5,259 bases of DNA from an uncultured Chloroflexota bacterium (GTDB lineage Bacteria; Chloroflexota; Anaerolineae; Aggregatilineales; Phototrophicaceae). Both the position numbers and the translations under genes were made by a program. The stretch lies in the NCBI GenBank assembly GCA_937870805.1, contig CALMZT010000977.1, positions 1 to 5,259 of the forward strand, in the 5' to 3' direction. Positions 1-5,250 of the stretch are shown here, one piece after another. The notes below the pieces were generated by a model, which was not told the origin of the DNA, made no database searches, and saw only the letters and a program-made list of their open reading frames with translations. Every line of letters begins with the position of its first letter. Position 1 is the first letter of the stretch.

Positions 1-796
1 TGACCGCCGCCCATACCGTTTCAAAGAATGGGCGCACTGATTCATTGTAGGCGTCGATAAGCCGCTGCGCGCCGCCCAGATTCGGTTCACGGATGCTGGA
101 CAGCAGATACGGCATGATAATGATAATCATGACCAGCACGGCGAAGCTGGTGTAATTCAGCGTGCGACTGCCCATTGGCTGCCGTGACAGCAGCATATAG
201 ATAATAAACGCCACGCTGAACAGCGTAATCGCAAAACCTACTGGATGCGTGTAAAACGCCAATCCCAGCACAATCCCCAACACGGCAAAGGGTAAGGTAG
301 TCGGCGGGCGGCTGCGCCGATCTTGTTGATAAACAGGGAAGGCACGGGCAATCGCCAGCATCGTCCCGGCAACCAGCAGTGGCACGAGCGTCTCACGCGA
401 AACCGTGCGTGACAGAATTAGCGGGAACATGCCAACGGCTAAGATACCCAGCGCAGCGACGCCCGGCAGCGGTCCATACAGCCGTGCCGCCAGCGCATAA
501 ACAATCGCCAGCGTCAGCATTCCAACCCACACCGATAAGATGTGGTAAGCGATCATGCCGTTGCCCACGAAGGCGGTCACGGCGGCAAGCACCGTATGAT
601 ACAGTCCTTCACGCCCTTCATCGCCGAGGTTATAAAAAACTTCAACCTGTCCCCGGCGGATGTCTTCGGCAATGCGAATATCGTCGATTTCGTCTGCCTG
701 CAAACCGGGTGGCACTTCAATGAGCTGCCACATGCGCAAGCCTGCGGCAATCAACAGCAGCAGCACCGCCATCCAATAACTTGTGCGGGTAGACAA
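1..796 (-). CDS. GT-C membrane glycosyltransferase, PMT/ArnT (family 39-like), N-terminal part only
   Basis: The reading frame is open from a TTG at 796 to the window edge, giving 265 codons with no stop, so the gene is cut at its C-terminal side. The translation is strongly hydrophobic. A first helix lies at about residues 8-26, followed by an extracytoplasmic loop with PPGLQADEID (29-38). Further helices lie at about 69-104, 110-128, 135-153, 168-203 and 216-235. In GT-C enzymes of the PMT/ArnT type, the first loop carries a catalytic acidic residue in an (A/H)DE motif; D35-E36 fits. A GREGLYH stretch at 61-67 and SRTVSRETLVP at 129-139 also resemble bacterial family 39 transferases. Such enzymes move a sugar from a polyprenyl-phosphate donor onto an acceptor at the outer face of the membrane; the acceptor cannot be told here. 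The TTG start is chosen because AAGGAG lies 7 nt upstream and no in-frame ATG or GTG occurs between the upstream stop (841-839) and the TTG. An ATG at codon 9 would cut into the first helix. The family is fairly sure; the exact substrate is unknown. Confidence 0.85.
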   Translation of the reverse strand, partial: MSTRTSYWMAVLLLLIAAGLRMWQLIEVPPGLQADEIDDIRIAEDIRRGQVEVFYNLGDEGREGLYHTVLAAVTAFVGNGMIAYHILSVWVGMLTLAIVYALAARLYGPLPGVAALGILAVGMFPLILSRTVSRETLVPLLVAGTMLAIARAFPVYQQDRRSRPPTTLPFAVLGIVLGLAFYTHPVGFAITLFSVAFIIYMLLSRQPMGSRTLNYTSFAVLVMIIIIMPYLLSSIREPNLGGAQRLIDAYNESVRPFFETVWAAV

Positions 797-803
797 AGAA
801 TTG

Positions 804-809
804 CTCCTT
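804..809 (-). promoter_or_regulatory. Ribosome binding site AAGGAG for the glycosyltransferase
   Basis: Minus-strand AAGGAG ends 7 nt before the TTG at 796. It is the best Shine-Dalgarno match in the window and decides the non-ATG start of the glycosyltransferase. Confidence 0.75.
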
Positions 810-865
810 AGAAGCTGACCGTTATGAATGATAAAGAGTCAGCAAACAGCCAAAACAAAGAATAA

Positions 866-893
866 TTTGTAGAAGTTGCGCAGTTGACTTCAA
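866..893 (-). promoter_or_regulatory. Weak candidate sigma-70-type promoter for the glycosyltransferase
   Basis: On the minus strand, TTGAAG (893-888) is followed after 16 nt by TACAAA (871-866). Each hexamer matches the -35 or -10 consensus at only four of six positions. The placement, about 70 nt before the TTG start and downstream of the palindrome cluster, is sensible. In an AT-rich gap such matches arise easily, and promoter consensus in this lineage is not well known to me, so this is only a pointer. Confidence 0.2.
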
Positions 894-907
894 ATTCCCA
901 CGTCGTT

Positions 908-934
908 CGTAGGGGCGAACCAACGTGTTCGCCC
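908..934. repeat. Hairpin-forming intergenic repeat with CGTAGGGGC core
   Basis: GGGCGAAC (913-920) and GTTCGCCC (927-934) form a perfect 8-bp stem with a 6-nt loop. The left flank reads CGTAGGGGC (908-916). The same nine bases recur in the hairpin between the two hydrolase genes (3766-3774), so the two look like members of one interspersed repeat family. From memory, GTAGGGGCGAAC-type elements are common between genes in Chloroflexota and cyanobacteria. There is no following T-tract on either strand, so a classical intrinsic terminator is not supported. Confidence 0.65.
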
Positions 935-954
935 GTCAACTACTAACTTAGCTC

Positions 955-980
955 GAACAAGGGGTTTAAACCCCTTGTTC
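955..980. repeat. Perfect 26-bp palindrome centred on GTTTAAAC
   Basis: The half-site GAACAAGGGGTTT (955-967) is followed directly by its exact reverse complement (968-980), with no spacer. The bases just outside (954 and 981) do not pair, so the element has a defined edge. As RNA it would fold into a long stem; as DNA it could bind a dimeric protein or extrude as a cruciform. It lies 20 bp from the repeat at 908-934 and may be part of the same composite repeat. Its right half plus three bases (CTTGTTCACA) recurs at 1108-1117. Confidence 0.8.
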
Positions 981-1107
981 ACAGGTTCACGGTGCGTAAA
1001 GTCAGCTACTAAATTTGATGGTGAACGGTTGCTATCCGTTCCTTCTCGCTTGCGCCACCATTTTGATGGACGCTCAGCGATATAGCCAGTGTGATTTGTT
1101 ATCTTTA

Positions 1108-1123
1108 CTTGTTCACAAACAAG
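1108..1123. repeat. Short inverted repeat downstream of the methyltransferase
   Basis: CTTGTT (1108-1113) and AACAAG (1118-1123) can form a 6-bp stem with a CACA loop, 64 bp beyond the methyltransferase stop. No T-run follows on the minus strand, so a role as terminator is doubtful. It may simply be a decayed copy of the half-site of the 955-980 palindrome. Confidence 0.35.
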
Positions 1124-1187
1124 ACTTTGGCAAGAAATAAGGGTGCTAAGTTCAGATTTTGTTGAAAACTGACACCTGTAAACTTGT

Positions 1188-1868
1188 CTAAGACCTCTTC
1201 CAGACCAGCGAGTAGCGCCAAAACAAATGCTGCGTAATCTGCGCGCCCGGCAAAATCTCATGACCAATACGCCGAACTTCAGGTATCCGCAAATAATGGT
1301 CATCCTGTCCATGTGCATCCCACGCGGCGCGCGCTTCAAGGGAGTCCTGTACGTGCCCATTTTTCGCCAGCTTGTACAGGGCGCTCATCGGGATAGCGAT
1401 TGCACTGCGCGCCAGATCTCCAAAGTTTTCTATCCCCTGAAACAGATCCAACACCAGCAGCACGCCGCCGGGTCGCAATGCCCGTTTCATCTTCAACAGC
1501 ATCTCGTCGAACGGTAAATGATGCAAAGTCGCAATCGAAGCAATCGCGTCGTAGCGCTCCGCAGGAAATTCCCATTGCAGCACATCAGCCACTTCAAAGT
1601 CGATATTCCGATACTCTGTCGAGCGCTCTTTGGCGATACGAATCATTTCCGGTGATAAGTCCAATGCCAGCACATGTTTCGCCCTTTGCGCTAGCCTCCG
1701 CGAAAATGCGCCTGTGCCACAGCCGATTTCCAGCACTTCATCAGAACCGGGCGTGACGTGCTTCAGCAGAAAGTCGTGATAATGGTTGTTGTGATCCCAT
1801 CCACCTTCGCCTGAAAACTGCGCGATGCGATCAAATTCTGCCTGGATTTCCGCCATCGGTTTCGTCAT
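1188..1868 (-). CDS. Class I SAM-dependent methyltransferase
   Basis: This 226-residue protein has the usual Rossmann-type methyltransferase order. The glycine-rich SAM-binding motif VLEIGCGTG is at 45-53. The acidic residue at the end of strand 2 that holds the ribose is D70, in ALDLS. D95 (ADV) is placed to contact the adenine. Strand 4 with its following helix is YDAIASIATLHHLP (106-119), and the post motif RALRPGGVLLVLDL is at 129-142. An N-terminal helix (about 5-17) and WDHNNHYHDFLL (24-35) precede the fold, an arrangement I associate with small Methyltransf_11/25-type proteins. The C-terminal part (about 150-226) has a His/Asp-rich stretch and probably forms the substrate cap. The acceptor cannot be predicted. 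The ATG start is firm: an in-frame TGA immediately precedes it and AGGA lies 6 nt upstream. The gene follows the CopD-like gene by 79 bp and may share its transcript, but no functional link is evident. Confidence 0.9.
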   Translation of the reverse strand: MTKPMAEIQAEFDRIAQFSGEGGWDHNNHYHDFLLKHVTPGSDEVLEIGCGTGAFSRRLAQRAKHVLALDLSPEMIRIAKERSTEYRNIDFEVADVLQWEFPAERYDAIASIATLHHLPFDEMLLKMKRALRPGGVLLVLDLFQGIENFGDLARSAIAIPMSALYKLAKNGHVQDSLEARAAWDAHGQDDHYLRIPEVRRIGHEILPGAQITQHLFWRYSLVWKRS

Positions 1869-1874
1869 TCATTA

Positions 1875-1878
1875 TCCT
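1875..1878 (-). promoter_or_regulatory. Ribosome binding site (AGGA) of the methyltransferase
   Basis: Minus-strand AGGA lies 6 nt before the ATG at 1868. The three bases touching the ATG are an in-frame TGA, so no longer N-terminus is possible in this frame. Confidence 0.55.
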
Positions 1879-1904
1879 AAACTCTGTGCCTCTATCCTTG
1901 ACGC

Positions 1905-1953
1905 CCGATATCCGATAAGCTGACTGCTGACCGCTGAAAGCTGAACGCTATAA
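1905..1953. repeat. Heptad-phased tandem repeat (GCTGANN) between the CopD-like and methyltransferase genes
   Basis: Four consecutive units GCTGACT, GCTGACC, GCTGAAA and GCTGAAC (1919-1946) share GCTGA with an exact 7-nt period, and a fifth partial unit GCTATAA follows (1947-1953). On the left, CCGATAT and CCGATAA (1905-1918) continue the 7-nt spacing with a different core. The array runs into the stop codon of the CopD-like gene (TAG at 1950-1948). Heptameric tandem repeats between genes are known from cyanobacteria (STRR sequences). Whether this is the same phenomenon is inference. Confidence 0.65.
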
Positions 1954-2457
1954 CGATCCTGCCCACGCACTGAATGCCAGTACCAGCACGCCCAAAATCA
2001 CATTCACCCATGTCAAGCGCACCTCACGCCGTCGTAGTCGTGCCCATTCCTCAGGGTCTCCCTTGCCACGTTCCACCAGCAGGCTTGTACGTTCCAGCGC
2101 GGGCGCAACGGCGTACTGCAAAATCAAACCGCACACCACCATCCCAATGATCGTGAGATGTTTGAGCAGCATCACCACACTCCAAGTGTTCGTGAACTGG
2201 AGTATACCGTTATAGTTGGGGTCAAGCGACATCTGCGTCAGTCCCGTAACGATCAACACTGCCAGCGCGAGGTTGCTCAACGGCGTGAAGCGTTTGCGCA
2301 AACGCGACAGCAGCCTGTACAGCACGGGTTGATTTTCCAGCACGCGCCGCGCTTCGGGGAATACCAGAATAGACAGAATCACCAAGCCGCCAATCCATAT
2401 CACGGTGGACATGAGATGGAAAAACAGGCTGACAGCGAGAATTGTTTGATTGCTCAT
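1948..2457 (-). CDS. CopD-like four-helix integral membrane protein
   Basis: From the ATG at 2457 the protein has 169 residues and four hydrophobic segments at about 6-32, 60-76, 92-118 and 148-166 (counted from that Met). Helix 1 contains FFHLMSTVIWIGGLVI and helix 3 contains LLKHLTIIGMVV. The histidine near the start of each (H14 and H100) and the HxxxxxxWxGG pattern are typical of the CopD/PF05425-type membrane domain, named after copper resistance and also found in haem- or copper-linked proteins. A basic cytoplasmic loop (RLLSRLRKRF) joins helices 1 and 2, and a charged loop (ERGKGDPEEWARLRRREVR) joins helices 3 and 4. The frame stays open upstream to a TTG at 2496 (182 residues), and a GTG lies at 2475. 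I prefer the ATG because family members start just before helix 1, yet none of these starts has a good Shine-Dalgarno sequence. Heptad repeats lie on both sides of the gene. A metal or haem role is a family inference only. Confidence 0.75.
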   Translation of the reverse strand: MSNQTILAVSLFFHLMSTVIWIGGLVILSILVFPEARRVLENQPVLYRLLSRLRKRFTPLSNLALAVLIVTGLTQMSLDPNYNGILQFTNTWSVVMLLKHLTIIGMVVCGLILQYAVAPALERTSLLVERGKGDPEEWARLRRREVRLTWVNVILGVLVLAFSAWAGSL

Positions 2458-2524
2458 GGGGATAATTTTAACCACAGAGTCATCAGTTACCAGCAAGCAG
2501 TTTCCGTTAATGGCACGACATGAT

Positions 2525-2545
2525 GCTAACTGCTAACGGTTAACT
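2525..2545. repeat. Second heptad repeat (GCTAACN) between hydrolase 2 and the CopD-like gene
   Basis: GCTAACT, GCTAACG and GTTAACT follow one another with a 7-nt period, 8 bp beyond the stop of the hydrolase gene. An adjoining 8-nt tandem pair, ACTCAATG then ACTCAATT (2543-2558), runs across that stop codon. The core differs from GCTGANN at 1919-1946, but the period and the intergenic placement are the same. Confidence 0.5.
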
Positions 2546-2552
2546 CAATGAC

Positions 2553-3752
2553 TCAATTTCCCGCGCCGCAAATGGGGATTTGCAGGGTATCTACAGGTAG
2601 CTGGTAATCAGATCCACGCGCAGGAATCGTCTCATCGCCGCAGTATTTCGCCATGTTTGCCAGGGCATAAAATGCTGGACGCGGCATTCCATCTGGCGAC
2701 CAATCGACATTTTCGGTGATTGCCCACCAGAATTCCTCATCGTCAGGCGTCCACGCCGGGTCTGCGATGTAGATAGACGACATCAGCCCGACCCAGGGAC
2801 GCCAGTGTTCATAAGCATATTGGTATGCGCGCACGAGGTAATCTGCCTGCTGCTCCTGAGTGACAGCAAACCAATTGTAATCAGAATCTTCGCGTGGGTC
2901 AGTCGTCCAGCCAACTTCTAATATCGCTACCTGTCGCGCCGCGTCGCCATTTTGAATCATGATCGCGCGCAAGTCCTCGATGCGGCGAAATGTCGACCAA
3001 CGCCCATTGTCATCACGTTCGGCGTCGTCTGGTCCATATTCCGGTGCGCGATAACCCGGCGCGTGCATCCCCACCACGTCAATGTACTGCTGAAAGCCCG
3101 CGTCGTACATCGCCTGCAAGTACAGATCATCGCGGATTGCCGAAGTGTCATTGTTGCCTGTAGGTGATAGTCCGGCGGAGATCAAAATGGCGTCGGGGTC
3201 AGCGGCACGAATTGCCTCGCTGCAAACCCGCAGCAGTTCAGTGAAACCTACGGCGTTTGGCGGCTGATTGCCCCATTCGCGCGTGAGATTCGGCTCATTC
3301 CACAGTTGATAGGCGTTGATACGTCCGCGATAGCGTGTGGCAATCGTGCTGCAATAATTCGCCCATGCATCCATGTATTCGGCATCGGGCGGCGCGTCGA
3401 TGTATTCTTCGCCCTTTGTGCCTTCGACGCCAGGATGTGCCCATTCCGGCGCATCACTCAGGCGCACCACAAGGCTTAAGCCGTAGCGTTCTGCGTCGTT
3501 GACGATGCGATCTGCGGCGACGAATGACCAGACGCCTTCTTCCGGTTCCATATCATTCCATGCGAAGATTTGTTTGACGTGGCTGAAGCCCATCATTCGC
3601 ACCCACGTCATATGCACCGATGCGACATTTTCGTCCCACCACAAGAACGCCTGCACGCTATAGGTGAGTGAAGGGAAGGGGGGATTAACAATTGTGCTGG
3701 CTCGGAATGGATCGTCTGGGCGCGTCAGCAGAAATGCAGTCAGTGAGACCAA
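2553..3752 (-). CDS. Clan GH-A retaining glycoside hydrolase (GH39/GH5-like), second of a tandem pair
   Basis: This 399-residue protein is a TIM-barrel glycosidase of clan GH-A. The acid/base glutamate is E153 in QLWNEPN (149-155), at the end of strand 4 where the clan has an invariant Asn-Glu pair. The nucleophile is E279 in AILEVGW (276-282), on strand 7. Other marks are FAWNDMEPEEG (63-73), DAPEWA (100-105), GLSPTG (194-199) and VVGMHAPGY (226-234). Homology to the upstream gene is clear across the barrel, but this protein lacks its signal anchor and Thr/Pro linker and has about 30 extra C-terminal residues with C371 and C395. The N-terminus is odd: the TTG at 3752 follows an in-frame TAA directly, there is no Shine-Dalgarno sequence, and the first residues LVSLTAFLLT look like the end of a lost or very short signal segment. 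Both catalytic residues are intact, so the enzyme may be active. The glycan target cannot be assigned; the PslG-type GH39 comparison is only a lead. Confidence 0.85.
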   Translation of the reverse strand: MVSLTAFLLTRPDDPFRASTIVNPPFPSLTYSVQAFLWWDENVASVHMTWVRMMGFSHVKQIFAWNDMEPEEGVWSFVAADRIVNDAERYGLSLVVRLSDAPEWAHPGVEGTKGEEYIDAPPDAEYMDAWANYCSTIATRYRGRINAYQLWNEPNLTREWGNQPPNAVGFTELLRVCSEAIRAADPDAILISAGLSPTGNNDTSAIRDDLYLQAMYDAGFQQYIDVVGMHAPGYRAPEYGPDDAERDDNGRWSTFRRIEDLRAIMIQNGDAARQVAILEVGWTTDPREDSDYNWFAVTQEQQADYLVRAYQYAYEHWRPWVGLMSSIYIADPAWTPDDEEFWWAITENVDWSPDGMPRPAFYALANMAKYCGDETIPARGSDYQLPVDTLQIPICGAGN

Positions 3753-3764
3753 TTAAAATGAATA

Positions 3765-3793
3765 GCGTAGGGGCAAGGAATTTACCCCTACGC
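3765..3793. repeat. Hairpin repeat with CGTAGGGGC core between the two hydrolase genes
   Basis: GCGTAGGGG (3765-3773) and CCCCTACGC (3785-3793) form a perfect 9-bp stem with an 11-nt loop. The core CGTAGGGGC (3766-3774) is identical to that at 908-916. The hairpin starts 26 bp past the upstream hydrolase stop and ends 12 bp before the TTG of the second hydrolase. On the minus strand it is followed by TATTCATTTTAATT, a weak T-rich tail, so partial termination or transcript-end protection between the two genes is possible. It occupies most of the 67-bp gap, where a ribosome binding site would be expected. Confidence 0.7.
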
Positions 3794-3819
3794 GGTACCC
3801 ACGAACGTTTTTGCATCAA

Positions 3820-5250
3820 TCAGCGCCCGATACTCGCCATGTACTCGCTCTGCCAGTCTCTCAGCGCGCCATACACCGGGCGGTGCTGCCAGTCCGGTCC
3901 AATGATCGAATACGGCACATTGTCGTTGTCCGGCGACCATCCGGCTTGCGGTCCATAGTTCAAATTCCACAGGAACGCCAGCCACACAAAGCCCCAATCG
4001 CGCATGTTGTTCAGCGCTTCGATGGTAAACTCTGATTGTTCCTCTGGCGTGTTATCGTTGGCGAACTCGAAGCCCGGCGTATCAAAGCCTGTGATGCCTT
4101 CGCTCACCGCCCATCCGAACTCGGTGACGCACAACGGTTGATCGCCGCCCGCGTTGGCAATTTTGCGCGCGTAGGTTTCCAGCGTGCTGCGGAAGCTCCA
4201 ACTGTGATGGGGGTTCTCGAACGGTCCCCGGAACTGCGCGCTGGGGTCGTTGGGTACGGCGTCCCATGTCACACTTGGTCCAATGTTGTAGCCGTTGTGA
4301 TGCGCGCCCATACAGTCGGTGTAATTCAGCATTCCGGCGTTAATCAGTTGATCTGTGTAGGTAAAATTATCCCATGCGCGGATTCCGTCGCTCAAACCTG
4401 TGGGCGAAAGCGCGCCGCTGATGATGATGATACCGGGGTCGATATTCTTGACCGCCTGATAGGTCACGCGCAGCAGCGCCACATAGTTTGCCGCGCTCAA
4501 GCCGCCTGTTGATGTCCACTCGCGGTCAATATTCTGCTCGTTCCACACCTCAATGGCATGAACCATGCCGGGGTAGCGTTCCAGAATCGCTGTCACAAAA
4601 TTAACATAATCCTGCGGGTTAGCGGGGGGTCCCTCCCGTGAGGTATCGATGCCCGGTTCGCGTGCCCAATCAGGAGCCGTCACAATCGACAACATGACAC
4701 GTAAACCGGGGAATTCTGCCGCAGAGGGTAGTACCAGATCGAGAAGCTGCCAGTTATATTGTCCCTGTTCTGGTTCGATGTCTTCCCATCGTACCTGCTG
4801 TTTGAACCAGCGCAGCCCCAGATTCGTGTACACATCGTTCATCCAGCCGCGTTGATTGTCGGGGTTGCCATCCAAACTCTGCTGCACCTGAATACCCACC
4901 TGGAAAGTCGTGTCATCAACGGGCAGTGTGGTTGGCGTCGGCGTTGGGGGCTGTTGTTCGGTAACTGTCGCCGCAGACGTGGCTGTCGGCGCGAGGGTGC
5001 GCGTCGCCGTCGGTTCAAGCTGGCGCGTCGGCGGGACGGTTGCCTGTGCGGCAAGCTGTGCCGCTACCGTCGGTTGCGGTGTGTTGGGGACATTGTTGCG
5101 TGTCAAGGCGTCGCTGGTCGTTTCAATCAGCCCGCCGTATGCCAGGTAAATGGCAAAAAAGGTGCACCCCGCCAGCATCAGGGTAATGCCTGTCCAAATA
5201 AACACAAAATCGCGTAATTGTCGGCGTACTATCGATGTTCTTGTTGCCAA
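3820..5250 (-). CDS. Membrane-anchored clan GH-A glycoside hydrolase (GH39/GH5-like) with Thr/Pro linker
   Basis: In the 476 residues from a TTG at 5250, a basic N-terminus (R4, R9, R10, R13) precedes one hydrophobic helix (about 14-38), giving an N-in, C-out signal anchor. Residues 52-115 are a low-complexity Thr/Pro/Ala/Gln linker ending in PPTPTPTTLP. The TIM barrel spans about 116-470. The acid/base is E238 in EVWNEQN (234-240) and the nucleophile is E377 in CVTEFGW (374-380), the Asn-Glu and strand-7 glutamate of retaining clan GH-A enzymes. Other marks are WEDIEPEQG (155-163), APDWA (192-196), ALSPTG (280-285), a strand-8 WLAFLWNLNYG (423-433) and RPVYGALRDW (457-466). The enzyme should act outside the cytoplasmic membrane on a glycan; the substrate is unknown. 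The frame stays open to the window edge (GAA CGG AAC before the TTG), and the nearby GGAA is only 1 nt from the TTG, so the true start may lie outside. The next gene downstream is a shorter homologue. Confidence 0.88.
   Translation of the reverse strand: MATRTSIVRRQLRDFVFIWTGITLMLAGCTFFAIYLAYGGLIETTSDALTRNNVPNTPQPTVAAQLAAQATVPPTRQLEPTATRTLAPTATSAATVTEQQPPTPTPTTLPVDDTTFQVGIQVQQSLDGNPDNQRGWMNDVYTNLGLRWFKQQVRWEDIEPEQGQYNWQLLDLVLPSAAEFPGLRVMLSIVTAPDWAREPGIDTSREGPPANPQDYVNFVTAILERYPGMVHAIEVWNEQNIDREWTSTGGLSAANYVALLRVTYQAVKNIDPGIIIISGALSPTGLSDGIRAWDNFTYTDQLINAGMLNYTDCMGAHHNGYNIGPSVTWDAVPNDPSAQFRGPFENPHHSWSFRSTLETYARKIANAGGDQPLCVTEFGWAVSEGITGFDTPGFEFANDNTPEEQSEFTIEALNNMRDWGFVWLAFLWNLNYGPQAGWSPDNDNVPYSIIGPDWQHRPVYGALRDWQSEYMASIGR

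Larger units (their letters stand above)
797..1187. other. 391-bp intergenic region rich in inverted and direct repeats
   Basis: I see no convincing gene in this stretch. A minus-strand frame (1360-890) crosses it, but that frame overlaps the methyltransferase and its C-terminal half is only a translation of the palindromic repeats. The stretch is visibly more AT-rich than the flanking genes. It contains two strong inverted repeats (913-934 and 955-980) and two weak ones (1023-1041 and 1108-1123). The 10-mer CTTGTTCACA occurs twice, at 974-983 and 1108-1117. An imperfect 16-nt direct repeat (935-950 and 1001-1016, 13 of 16 identical) has a 66-nt period, and TTTGATGG is repeated at 1014-1021 and 1062-1069. 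It separates the methyltransferase from the glycosyltransferase and so is the likeliest transcription break in the window. Confidence 0.7.

Noticed and set aside
379..811. Plus-strand open frames of 114 and 89 codons over the glycosyltransferase
   Set aside because: They lie antisense to a clearly recognisable membrane protein and show no domain features. The minus-strand frame has the hydrophobic pattern and the ribosome binding site.
955..980. Intrinsic terminator for the methyltransferase transcript
   Set aside because: The palindrome has no loop spacer and no T-tract follows it on the minus strand, and it begins more than 200 bp past the stop codon. Termination is possible but not shown.
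1021..1069. tRNA-like look of the inverted repeat GAACGG/CCGTTC and the nearby GCGCCACCA
   Set aside because: No cloverleaf can be built around it: there is no matching acceptor stem or anticodon arm at the needed spacing on either strand.
890..1360. Minus-strand 156-codon open frame across the gap
   Set aside because: Half of it overlaps the methyltransferase in another frame and the rest translates the palindromic repeats (for example REPVNKGF from the 955-980 palindrome). No family features are visible.
4036..4512. Plus-strand 158-codon open frame within hydrolase 1
   Set aside because: It is antisense to the catalytic barrel with its two conserved glutamate motifs, and its own translation resembles no family known to me.
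5150..5175. Lipobox-like LAGC (residues 26-29) in hydrolase 1, suggesting a lipoprotein
   Set aside because: The residues after the cysteine, TFFAIYLAY, continue the hydrophobic helix, whereas a lipoprotein cysteine is normally followed by a polar linker. A signal anchor fits better.
4839..5217. Long open frames on both strands over the linker of hydrolase 1, including Arg- and Val/Gly-rich proteins
   Set aside because: They are shadows created by the GC-rich Thr/Pro/Ala repeat-like codons. Their low-complexity composition and lack of ribosome binding sites argue against real genes.
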